A stretch of 64,000 nt of DNA from an uncultured Chloroflexota bacterium (GTDB lineage: Bacteria; Chloroflexota; UBA4733). The position numbers and the translations under genes are program-made. The notes below the pieces were generated by a model. That model made no database searches, was not told the DNA's origin, and saw nothing but the letters and a program-made list of their open reading frames with translations. Below, in pieces: positions 17,499 through 24,573 of the stretch. Numbering within the stretch: position 1 is the first letter of the stretch; each line of letters opens with the position of its first letter. The DNA lies in NCBI GenBank assembly GCA_937967325.1, contig CALBSQ010000056.1, positions 1 through 64,000 of the forward strand, in the 5' to 3' direction.

Positions 17499-18230
17499 AT
17501 GTCCGACTCCCACACGTACAACTACGCGATCTTCCCTCCGGCCACCGACCCCGCGCACGTTGCCGGCTTCGCCGAGCAGGCCAGGGTCGGGACCCCGGCA
17601 CCCGATGGGCCGCTCACCCTGCTCGACGGCGGTGAGATCCGTCTGAGCACGCTCTGGCAGGATGCCAACCTGGTCGTGGAGTTCGGCTCGATCACTTGAC
17701 CCTACTGCGGGCTGGCGGCGCCAGCCATGGAGCCGCTCGCGCAGGAGTATGAGCCGCGCGGCTATCGCTTCGCCTTCGTGTACACGCGGGGAGCCCATCC
17801 CGGCGAGCACTATCCCAACCACACCTCGATGGAGCAGAAGCTGGCCCACGCGCGGGCGTTTCGCGAGCGCGATAGCGTCCGTCGCACGATCCTGGTGGAC
17901 GACCTCAGCGGCACAGTGCATCGTGCCTACGGGACCTTGCCCAATATGACCCATGTCGTCAGCCGCGCCGGCGTGGTCACGTTCAAGAGCGATTGGACCG
18001 ACGCGGAGACCATCCGCTTCGCCCTGGAGTATCAACTGCGGGCTGCCGAGCGCCGCCACGAGGGCATGCGCTTGGCGCCGTTCCGTGTGGAGCTGCAGGG
18101 GCTGCGCTGGAACGACCCGGCACGCTTCCAGGAAGGGCTGGCGTTCGCGGGTCCGAAGGCCGTGGCCGAATATGCCGCCGCCACCGAACGCTGGCGGAGC
18201 GAACGCTCCAGCTCCAGCACGGCGCGCTAG
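17499..18230 (+). CDS. Deiodinase-like thioredoxin-fold selenoprotein (in-frame TGA read as Sec67)
   Basis: Two open frames in the same phase are split by one TGA at 17697-17699. Read through, the 243-residue protein is a redoxin of the iodothyronine-deiodinase-like type: LTLLDGGEIRLSTLWQ, then LVVEFGSIT-U-PYC at the first thioredoxin helix, then FAFVYTRGAHPGEHYP and ILVDDLSGTVHRAYG, all usual for the family. The TGA takes the place of the catalytic Cys of a CPYC motif, leaving a UxxC pair with Cys70. A SECIS-like hairpin follows at the right distance. ATG 17499 has GAGAGGAG seven bases upstream. It likely reduces peroxides or other small molecules, with the neighbouring flavin reductase as possible electron donor. 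The Sec machinery genes are not in the window. A nonsense-mutated gene is the alternative, made unlikely by codon conservation on both sides. Confidence 0.82.
17697..17726 (+). promoter_or_regulatory. UGA codon with bacterial SECIS-like hairpin
   Basis: After the TGA (17697-17699) comes a hairpin with a perfect 7-base stem: GGCTGGC at 17710-17716, loop GGC at 17717-17719 and GCCAGCC at 17720-17726. The apical loop begins 17 bases after the TGA and starts with G. As known for bacterial SECIS elements, the loop is small, carries a guanine in its first two positions and stands about 16-37 bases from the UGA; all three hold here. Confidence 0.72.
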
Positions 18231-18278
18231 GTGGCGCGTCCACCAAATCCTGGGGACTTCCGGTCGCGGCGGGACCCC

Positions 18279-18427
18279 GGCGACTGAAGTCGCGGGCTGT
18301 GTCCTGCCAAGTCCGACGCTTCGCTCTGCGCGGACTCTCGGTGGCCAAAGCCACGCCGGAATGGCCGGCCAGAACCAGCCCGCGAAGCGTCGGGCTTCGC
18401 CCGGTGGTAGGTGCGACTTTAGTCGCC
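18279..18427. repeat. 149-bp nested palindromic element
   Basis: Outer arms GGCGACTGAAGTCGC (18279-18293) and its near complement (18413-18427, one mismatch) enclose an inner pair CCGACGCTTCGC and GCGAAGCGTCGG. The layout is that of a small non-coding mobile palindrome (MITE/REP-like) of a kind often seen in Chloroflexota genomes. It fills most of the 365-base gap (18231-18595) between the selenoprotein and the crp-type gene; I see no gene there. Confidence 0.6.
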
Positions 18428-18595
18428 AGCGGTCAGTGGTGACAAACGATACCGCCCTGGCACACGCAATACTCCGGCTCGACCTCAGGGAGGTCTGGTA
18501 GAATCAGGCGGATGGCCGGTCGTCGAGGCAGGTGCTGATGGATGAATGCCTCATGCCAGTGGACGTGCAGGCACCGTGCTTGAGGAGCAGACACG

Positions 18596-19339
18596 ATGCT
18601 GCGCAAGATGCTGCCGGGCGTTGGACGGGGCATTGCCGCGACGCCGCCCGCGGCCTCCAGTGTCGAAAGCCGTGCTCCGTATAAGGCGGGATTCCTCCGG
18701 GCGATCGACATCTTCCGCGATCTCGCGCCAGAGGAGCTGCTAGCGCTGGACCAGTCCACCCGGATGACCACCGTCCCCAAAGGCCGGGTGCTGTATCACC
18801 AGGGCGACACCGCCCAGGGCCTCTTCCTGCTCAAGCGGGGCAAGGTGCGGCTTTGCCAGTATAGTGCCGGCGGCAAGAAGCTGGAACTCGCCATCCTGGA
18901 GCCGCACACCTTCTTCGGTGAGATGCCGCTGCTCGGCCAGCGCATGCGCCACTCGTCGGCGGAAGCCGTCGAGGACTGCTTGCTGTGCGTGATGAGCGCA
19001 GCGGACATCGAACGGTTGGTGCTGGCCAAGCCACAAGTGGCGCTGCGCATGCTGGAGATCCTGGGCTGCCGCCTGGCCGAGGCCGAGGATCGCCTCCATG
19101 ACCTGGCCTATCGCACCGTGCCGGCGCGGCTGGCCTCGGCCCTCTTACGCCTCGCGGCCGAACCCGACGGCGTGGTGGAAGGCGTCAGCCATCAGGAGCT
19201 CGGCGACATGGTGGGCGCCTACCGCGAGACGGTCACTAAGATCCTGGATGAGTTCCAGGCGGCCGGGTACGTGGAGCTGGCGCGCCGGCGCATCCGGCTG
19301 CTGGACCGCAGCCGGCTGGCCGCCGTGCTGGACGAGTAG
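18596..19339 (+). CDS. Crp/Fnr-family transcriptional regulator
   Basis: The 247-residue protein has an N-terminal cyclic-nucleotide-type beta-barrel (about residues 35-150; KGRVLYHQGDTAQGLFLLKRG and FFGEMPLLG), a long dimer helix with HDLAYRTVPARLASALLRLA, and a winged helix-turn-helix (GVSHQELGDMVGAYRETVTKI) near the C-terminus. It lacks the Fnr N-terminal Cys cluster, so oxygen sensing by an FeS cluster is unlikely. ATG 18596 has TGAGGAG eight bases before it. It stands upstream of methyltransferase genes, and its last 63 bases occur again, slightly changed, at 21795-21857, in front of the radical SAM gene, so it may once have had a twin controlling that cluster. Confidence 0.9.
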   Translation: MLRKMLPGVGRGIAATPPAASSVESRAPYKAGFLRAIDIFRDLAPEELLALDQSTRMTTVPKGRVLYHQGDTAQGLFLLKRGKVRLCQYSAGGKKLELAILEPHTFFGEMPLLGQRMRHSSAEAVEDCLLCVMSAADIERLVLAKPQVALRMLEILGCRLAEAEDRLHDLAYRTVPARLASALLRLAAEPDGVVEGVSHQELGDMVGAYRETVTKILDEFQAAGYVELARRRIRLLDRSRLAAVLDE

Positions 19340-19403
19340 GTGCTTCGCTCCCGTCGGACGCCGAGTGTAATGGCATTTCAGCGCGAGCCTCGCTTGCTTT
19401 GTC

Positions 19404-19490
19404 GCGCTCCTGGCCACAGTGGGCTTCGACAACCGGCGGGTGGAGGACCACGCCGCGGCGCTGCTGGATCTGGTCAAGCAGGGGAGGGAG
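19404..19490 (+). pseudogene. Short remnant of a methyltransferase C-terminus
   Basis: In one frame the 87 bases read ALLATVGFDNRRVEDHAA followed by ALLDLVKQ, closely similar to the stretch LLTAAGFGQFQLEDHAG / ALLELVQQ of the Cys-rich methyltransferase at 23707-24516. It has no start of its own and runs straight into the next gene. I read it as the decayed end of a second copy of that methyltransferase, lying directly after the crp-type gene. Confidence 0.45.
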
Positions 19491-19494
19491 CGCA

Positions 19495-20124
19495 ATGACA
19501 GGATCCCCACCGCGGCGGGGCACGGCCTGGACACGACGGAGGTACGACCGAATCGCGCCCTCCTACGACCGGCTGGAGCGCTGGCTGGAGCGGCGCGTCT
19601 ACGCCTTGTGGCGGGAGCGGCTGTGGCAGGCGGCGCGCGGCCCGCGCATCCTCGAAGTGGGCGTAGGGACAGGCAAGAACTTCCCCCACCATCCGCGCGA
19701 CACGCCGGTCGTTGCCATCGATCTGTCCTGGCGCATGCTGGCACTGGCACAGCGCCGCGCCCAGCACCTCGACCGGCCTCCCCTGCTTGTCCAGATGGAT
19801 CTGCAGCGCCTGGCGTTCGCGGACCGCGCCTTCGACACCGTCGTCGGGACATTCGTCATCGGCTCCTTGCCCGACCCGGTCGCCGGCTTGCGCGAGCTGC
19901 GCCGCGTCACCAAGCCCGATGGTGTATTGTTCCTGCTGGAGTACGTGCGCCCGGAGGACCCGCTCGGGATCCTTGCCGACCTCCTCAATCCCGTGGCACG
20001 CTGGATCTACGGCGCACACGTCAACCGCCGAACCGTTGAGCAGTTGTGGCAAGCCGGTCTCACCGCGGCGCAGATCGAGCGGCACTGGTGCGGCATGGTC
20101 GTGGCGATCAAGGCACAGCCGTGA
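19495..20124 (+). CDS. Class I SAM-dependent methyltransferase (UbiE/PmtA-like)
   Basis: The 209-residue protein has the methyltransferase fold: motif I ILEVGVGTGKN, VVAIDLSWRML (SAM ribose-binding acidic strand), LQRLAFADRAFDTVVG (motif II region) and LRRVTKPDGVLFLLEYV. The N-terminal YDRIAPSYDRLERWLER is common in methyltransferases that act on lipids or quinones. ATG 19495 was chosen for GGGAGGGAG just upstream; the open frame before it covers a gene remnant. It lies 155 bases after the crp-type gene and near a lipid-type cluster, so a phospholipid head group is one possible substrate; this is inference. Confidence 0.82.
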   Translation: MTGSPPRRGTAWTRRRYDRIAPSYDRLERWLERRVYALWRERLWQAARGPRILEVGVGTGKNFPHHPRDTPVVAIDLSWRMLALAQRRAQHLDRPPLLVQMDLQRLAFADRAFDTVVGTFVIGSLPDPVAGLRELRRVTKPDGVLFLLEYVRPEDPLGILADLLNPVARWIYGAHVNRRTVEQLWQAGLTAAQIERHWCGMVVAIKAQP

Positions 20125-20150
20125 GGCGCGCTGATGACACGTAGATCCAC

Positions 20151-20173
20151 ACCGGCGGCGCAGCGCCGCCGGT
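20151..20173. terminator. Perfect GC-rich hairpin after methyltransferase gene
   Basis: ACCGGCGGCGC and its exact complement meet around a single A, giving a very stable hairpin 27 bases after the methyltransferase stop. No T-run follows, so it may act with Rho or only as an RNA-end protector. The other roughly 130 bases up to the next gene show nothing else. Confidence 0.5.
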
Positions 20174-20301
20174 GGGAGTCATCACCTCTGTCAAGAAGTG
20201 TGCGTGCCATCGCCAGGTTGACTTTCGGCCTCATCGGATCATAATTGTGGGACGGCGGTTCCCCCAGGTGGCGCTGTGCCGCGACGTCCAGGAGTGCCCG
20301 C

Positions 20302-21741
20302 ATGGTTCGCCTGCTACTCGGTCTGCTGGTCTTGGCCTCCTGGCTTGCCGGAGCGACCCCGCGCCAGGTCCAGGCGCAGGCGATATCCTGCCAGTTCCTG
20401 CTCGGCTTCCAGGCCTTGCATAACCTGGACCCCGACGACGCCGGTGACTGCCTGGACAACGAGGCGCACGATCCGGTCACTGGTGACGCATTGCAACACA
20501 CCACCAACGGGTTGATGGTCTGGCGCCGGGCCGACAACTGGACGGCGTTCACCGACGGCTACTGGACCTGGATCAACGGCCCCGACGGCCTGGCGAAGCG
20601 CCTCAATACCCAGCGCTTTAGCTGGGAGGCCAACCCGGACGGCCTGCCGCTGGCGGATGGCACGGCGGCGACCACCGCGGCCAGCCCCGGCGGCCCGTCC
20701 TGGGCCAACCCCGGCCCCTATCGCCTGCCGGGGTGGACCGACTTCCACTTGCAGAGCTTTTCCAGCCGGCAAGCGGTCGTGTTCGCCTACTTCTTCAACT
20801 TCTATCGCTACTCCACCTACACGGCCGACGTGCAAGCCAAGGGTGGTGACTTCTTCCCGTTGCATCCTACCGACCTCGCCCAGACGGACTTCGCCAGCCA
20901 GGCGTGGTACGAGCACCAGTTCGGCGATACGCTCGACGCCGGCATCGACGTGGTGCTGGCCAACTACTGGGGCGAGCCCGGTCAGTACGATCAGCGCGTG
21001 GCGCCGGCGCCGGAGCGCAACCTCTTCAGCACCCAAGGGATCCCGCCCATGGTCGGTGCGCTGCAAGCCCTGGCGGCGCAAGGTAGGCACCTCCAGGTCG
21101 GGCTGTTCCTGGATACGACGATCCTGAACAACGCCGACCTCACTACCGCGGGCGGCAAACAGCGCTTCTATGCGACTATCCGCGACTACTACTCGCGCAT
21201 CCCGCCGTCGCTGTGGGCTGCCATCGACAACCGGCCGGTGGTCTGGCTATACGATGCCCAGAAGGTCGCCGCCTTCGATCAGTCCACCTTCGACTACGTC
21301 GCCGACCACTTCGCCCAGGATTTCGGGGGGCTCCGGCCCTACATCGCGCGCGAGCTGCAGTGGTACACCGCCAAGAACACGGCGACCACGCCGGTGCTCC
21401 AGACCGACGGGCTGTACGCCTGGGGCGCCGCGCCGTTCGGGTTCAACGCCGATCCGCGCCTGACGGTGGCGGACGTCGGCCCCGGCTTCGACAATGCCCT
21501 GTTCACCCAGCGGTATGATGGGAAGGCTGGCGGGCTCGTGACCGACCGCCGCGGCGGCGCCTACTACCGCGAGAGCCTGGAGCGGGCGCTGGCCTCCGGC
21601 CGGCGCCTGCTCGCCGTGGAGACCTGGGACGAGCTCTGCGAGGCTTCGGGGATCCAGGACACGGTCGAGTATGGCCGGCAGTACATCGAGCTCACCAGGA
21701 CCTATGCCGACCGGCTCAAAGCCAAGTTCCCCGCGCCATGA
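20302..21741 (+). CDS. Secreted glycoside-hydrolase-like protein (DUF5010/GH99-like)
   Basis: The 479-residue protein starts with a clear Sec signal peptide (MVRLLLGLLVLASWLAGA, cleavage near QVQAQA). The next about 80 residues carry LQHTTNGLMVWRRADNWTAF, a module seen in several Chloroflexota secreted proteins. The remainder looks like a barrel of the DUF5010/GH99-like kind: FAYFFNFYRYSTYTAD, GIDVVLANYWGEPGQYD, HLQVGLFLDTT, RPVVWLYDAQ and LLAVETWDELCEASG. That suggests a hydrolase of external polysaccharide. ATG 20302 has GGAG eight bases before it. Its neighbours do not share this role, and transcription is probably separate. Confidence 0.6.
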   Translation: MVRLLLGLLVLASWLAGATPRQVQAQAISCQFLLGFQALHNLDPDDAGDCLDNEAHDPVTGDALQHTTNGLMVWRRADNWTAFTDGYWTWINGPDGLAKRLNTQRFSWEANPDGLPLADGTAATTAASPGGPSWANPGPYRLPGWTDFHLQSFSSRQAVVFAYFFNFYRYSTYTADVQAKGGDFFPLHPTDLAQTDFASQAWYEHQFGDTLDAGIDVVLANYWGEPGQYDQRVAPAPERNLFSTQGIPPMVGALQALAAQGRHLQVGLFLDTTILNNADLTTAGGKQRFYATIRDYYSRIPPSLWAAIDNRPVVWLYDAQKVAAFDQSTFDYVADHFAQDFGGLRPYIARELQWYTAKNTATTPVLQTDGLYAWGAAPFGFNADPRLTVADVGPGFDNALFTQRYDGKAGGLVTDRRGGAYYRESLERALASGRRLLAVETWDELCEASGIQDTVEYGRQYIELTRTYADRLKAKFPAP

Positions 21742-21794
21742 CGGCGCTTCGCGCAGGAGACATGCACCGTCGAGCAAGAATAAGGAGTTACACC

Positions 21795-21857
21795 CTGGCG
21801 CGCCGGCGCAGCCGACTGCTGGATCGCAGCCGGCTGGCCGCCGTGCTGGAAGAATAA
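21795..21857 (+). pseudogene. Remnant of a crp-type gene (3' end only)
   Basis: These 63 bases match the last 63 bases of the crp-type gene (19277-19339) at 57 positions and encode LARRRSRLLDRSRLAAVLEE and a stop, against LARRRIRLLDRSRLAAVLDE in the intact gene. Nothing upstream encodes the remaining protein. It is the tail of a lost second regulator, 164 bases before the radical SAM gene. Confidence 0.75.
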
Positions 21858-22021
21858 TCGGGCGGCTACGTCCACGCGCCCCTCCTGTGTGAGCAACATT
21901 ACAGACTCGCCGGCCCCCGGCCCCTAGCATGCGCGTTGGGGCAGGGGTGGTGCAGCGAGCACGGCGTCGTGCGTTCGCTTCCGCTACTGTCTGCCGTCGC
22001 CGCCAACCAGAGGAGGAACCG

Positions 22022-23707
22022 TTGGCCCTGGACCTTTCCCCCGAGCAGTCCCTGATTGCGCCGGAGCGGCGCGCCAAGCGGGACCGCCCGGAAGTCTTCT
22101 ACGAGCTGACGCGCAGCATGTGCCCGGAGTGTCGCACGATCATCGACGCTCAGATCCTGCTGCGCGACAACAAGGTGTACATGCGCAAGCGTTGCAAAAC
22201 GCACGGCCTCTTTGAGGCGCTCGTCTACGGCGACGCCCAGATGTACACCTCGTCGCTCAAGTTCAACAAGCCCGGCACGATCCCGCTGCGCTTCTCCACC
22301 GAGGTGCGTGACGGCTGCCCCCACGACTGCGGCCTCTGCCCCGACCATATGCAGCACAGCTGCCTGGGGATCATCGAGGTCAACACCGCCTGCAACATGG
22401 CCTGCCCCGTCTGCTTCGCCAACGCCGGGCCCGGCTACAACCTCACCCTGGAGGAGGTCGAGTCGATCCTGGATGGCTTCGTGGCTAGCGAGGGCAACCC
22501 CGAGGTCGTCCAGTTCAGCGGCGGCGAGCCGAGTATCCACCCCCAGATCACCCAGATGCTGCGCGCGGCGCTCGACCGCGGCATCACGTACGTGATGCTG
22601 AACACCAATGGCAAGCGCATCGCCCACGACGACGCCTTCCTGGCCGAGCTGGCGGAAATCCGGCCGGCCATCTACCTGCAGTTCGACGGCTTCGAGGAAG
22701 CGACCAATCAGGCTATTCGTGCCGAGGAACACCTGATCGAGGAGAAGCTGCTGGCCCTGGACCGGCTGGCCGCGGCTGGCCTCAATGTGGTGCTGGTGCC
22801 GGCTATCGACAGCGCGATCAACCTGCACGAGATCGGCCGCATCGTCAAGTTTGCCGTGGCCCATCCGGCGGTGCGCGGCCTCAACTTCCAACCAGTATTC
22901 CACTCCGGTCGCCACCTGGAGTTCGACCCGCTTCAGCGGACCACGATCCCCGACCTGCTCAAGGCCATCGAGCAGCAGACGGATGGCTTGTTCAAGGTAT
23001 CCGACTTCGTGCCGGTGCCTTGCTGTTTCCCCACCTGCAACTCGGTCACCTATGCCTACCTCGACGACAACGGCGTGCCGATCCCCTTGCCGCGCATCCT
23101 CAATGTGGACGACTATCTGGACTACATCACCAACCGGGCTGTACCCGACCTGGGCAGCGAGGTCAAGACGGCGCTGGAGCTGCTCTGGTCGGCCTCGGCC
23201 GTGCCGGGGTCGGACAAGATGGCCCAGCAGTACCAGTTCGCCTGCGCCGCGTGCGACCTGCCGGGGATCGCCGGCCTTGGCGATCTGGCCAAACGCGTGT
23301 TCATGATCATGCTCACCGACTTCATGGATCCCTGGACCTTCAACGTGAAGAACCTCATGAAATGCTGCAAAGAGATCCTCCTGCCCGACGGACGGCAGAT
23401 CCCCTTCTGCGCCTACAACAACGTCGGCTACCGCGAGCAGGTGACCGAGCAGCTCCGCCATCGCCCGGCGGGCGAGCGCATCAGGCGCCTGGACGGCCGC
23501 GCCGGACCGAATGGGAAGGCATCCGAGGGGAAAGCGCCGTTGCCGGTCGTAGCCAACAGCGCAAGGATGTCAGGCATTGTCGCAGAGAATCCGTCCGCGT
23601 TTCCCCTCTCCTCGCCTACGGTAAACGGGAGAGGTCAGGAGAGGGGTGGAGGTGAGGTTCCTCAGCGCATCCCCGGCCATCGATCAAACGGAACTGGGGA
23701 ACCGTGA
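22022..23707 (+). CDS. Tes-like radical SAM protein (tetraether lipid synthase family)
   Basis: The 561-residue protein is a radical SAM enzyme with many extra cysteines. Cys34 and Cys37 (SMCPEC) and Cys58 (KRCKTHG) suggest a rubredoxin-like N-terminal site. Then comes CPHDCGLCPDHMQHSC, the radical SAM triad CNMACPVC (Cys124, 128, 131), FSGGEP and LQFDGFEE, followed by further Cys groups (PCCFPTC, CAAC, KCC). This layout is that of the tetraether synthase family (MJ0619/Tes), which joins lipid tails by C-C bonds in archaea; bacterial homologues exist with less certain roles. The TTG start at 22022 has AGAGGAGG five bases upstream. The C-terminal 80 or so residues are low-complexity and partly encoded by a palindromic repeat. 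It overlaps the next gene (TGATG). A membrane-lipid role fits the later CDP-alcohol transferase gene. Confidence 0.75.
   Translation: MALDLSPEQSLIAPERRAKRDRPEVFYELTRSMCPECRTIIDAQILLRDNKVYMRKRCKTHGLFEALVYGDAQMYTSSLKFNKPGTIPLRFSTEVRDGCPHDCGLCPDHMQHSCLGIIEVNTACNMACPVCFANAGPGYNLTLEEVESILDGFVASEGNPEVVQFSGGEPSIHPQITQMLRAALDRGITYVMLNTNGKRIAHDDAFLAELAEIRPAIYLQFDGFEEATNQAIRAEEHLIEEKLLALDRLAAAGLNVVLVPAIDSAINLHEIGRIVKFAVAHPAVRGLNFQPVFHSGRHLEFDPLQRTTIPDLLKAIEQQTDGLFKVSDFVPVPCCFPTCNSVTYAYLDDNGVPIPLPRILNVDDYLDYITNRAVPDLGSEVKTALELLWSASAVPGSDKMAQQYQFACAACDLPGIAGLGDLAKRVFMIMLTDFMDPWTFNVKNLMKCCKEILLPDGRQIPFCAYNNVGYREQVTEQLRHRPAGERIRRLDGRAGPNGKASEGKAPLPVVANSARMSGIVAENPSAFPLSSPTVNGRGQERGGGEVPQRIPGHRSNGTGEP
23603..23661. 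repeat. Copy of the CCCCTCTCC repeat inside the radical SAM gene's 3' end
   Basis: CCCCTCTCCT (23603-23612) and AGGAGAGGGG (23637-23646) form an inverted repeat, followed by GGAGGTGAGGTTCC. The reverse complement matches the blocks of the repeat at 13673-13716. Since it lies in frame inside the tail of the radical SAM gene, the repeat has extended or replaced the original C-terminus. Confidence 0.6.
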
Positions 23708-24516
23708 TGGCAGCGTCCGCACCAGAAGCCACCGCCATCAAGACATGCTGCGCCGACCTCTACGCCCAGGACTGGGTGCGCCTGCTGTTGGGCGAGTCCT
23801 TCCACCCCGGCGGGCTGGCGCCGACGCGACGCTTGGGACAGGTGCTGCGGCTCGGTCCGGGCGACCACGTCCTCGATGTCGCCTCCGGCGCCGGCGCGAG
23901 CGCGCTCGAGCTCGCCAGGACGTTCGGCTGCCGCGTCACCGGCGTCGACTACAGCGCAGAGCAGGTGGAACGCGCCAATGCCAGCGCCGCGTCCGCCGGC
24001 CTAACCGCGCGAGCACAGTTTCAGCAGGGTGACGCCGAGCGCCTGCCCTTCGACGCCGCCAGCTTCGACGCCGTGATGTGCGAGTGCGCCTTCTGCACCT
24101 TCCCCGACAAGCCCACGGCCGCCGCCGAACTCCACCGCGTGCTGCGTCCCGGTGGCCGTCTGGGCCTGTCCGACATAGCGCTGGACCCGGCCGTGCTGCC
24201 TGCGTCACTTCAGGGCATTCTGGGAGTCGTCGCCTGCATTGCCGATGCGCGCCCGGCGGCGGAGTACGTGGGGTTGCTGACAGCGGCCGGCTTCGGCCAG
24301 TTCCAACTGGAGGACCATGCCGGCGCACTGCTGGAGCTGGTGCAGCAGATCGAGGTGCGCCTACTGGCGGTGAAGGTCGCCGCGGCGCTCGGCAAGGTGC
24401 AATTGGGGAACGTCGACCTCGCGAGGGCGAAGCCGCTGCTGGGCGAGGTGCGGACGCAGATCGCCGCCGGCCAGGCTACCTACGTCGTGCTCACCGCCGG
24501 GAAAGCGCCGCGGTAA
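23707..24516 (+). CDS. Cys-rich SAM-dependent methyltransferase (ArsM-like)
   Basis: The 269-residue protein has a class I methyltransferase core: VLDVASGAGASALELA (motif I), VTGVDYSAEQVERA, GDAERLPFDAASFDAVMCE and LHRVLRPGGRLGLSD. It carries cysteines in places that recall arsenite methyltransferase, KTCCADLYAQDW at the N-terminus and CECAFCTFP after motif II, so it could bind a soft metalloid or metal, or act on a lipid. ATG 23707 shares a base with the stop of the radical SAM gene, so both are translated together. A GTG one codon earlier is possible. A PiT transporter gene follows after 57 bases. Function: inference only. Confidence 0.75.
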   Translation: MAASAPEATAIKTCCADLYAQDWVRLLLGESFHPGGLAPTRRLGQVLRLGPGDHVLDVASGAGASALELARTFGCRVTGVDYSAEQVERANASAASAGLTARAQFQQGDAERLPFDAASFDAVMCECAFCTFPDKPTAAAELHRVLRPGGRLGLSDIALDPAVLPASLQGILGVVACIADARPAAEYVGLLTAAGFGQFQLEDHAGALLELVQQIEVRLLAVKVAAALGKVQLGNVDLARAKPLLGEVRTQIAAGQATYVVLTAGKAPR

Positions 24517-24573
24517 CTCGCGATCGGCCGTGCTGGCGTTCGCGCGCGGCGGCAGCACGAGAGAGGGTCGCTG

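Noticed and set aside
17697..17699. Reading the TGA as a nonsense mutation (pseudogene)
   Set aside because: Family sequence is intact on both sides, the TGA sits exactly at the redox position, and a SECIS-like hairpin follows.
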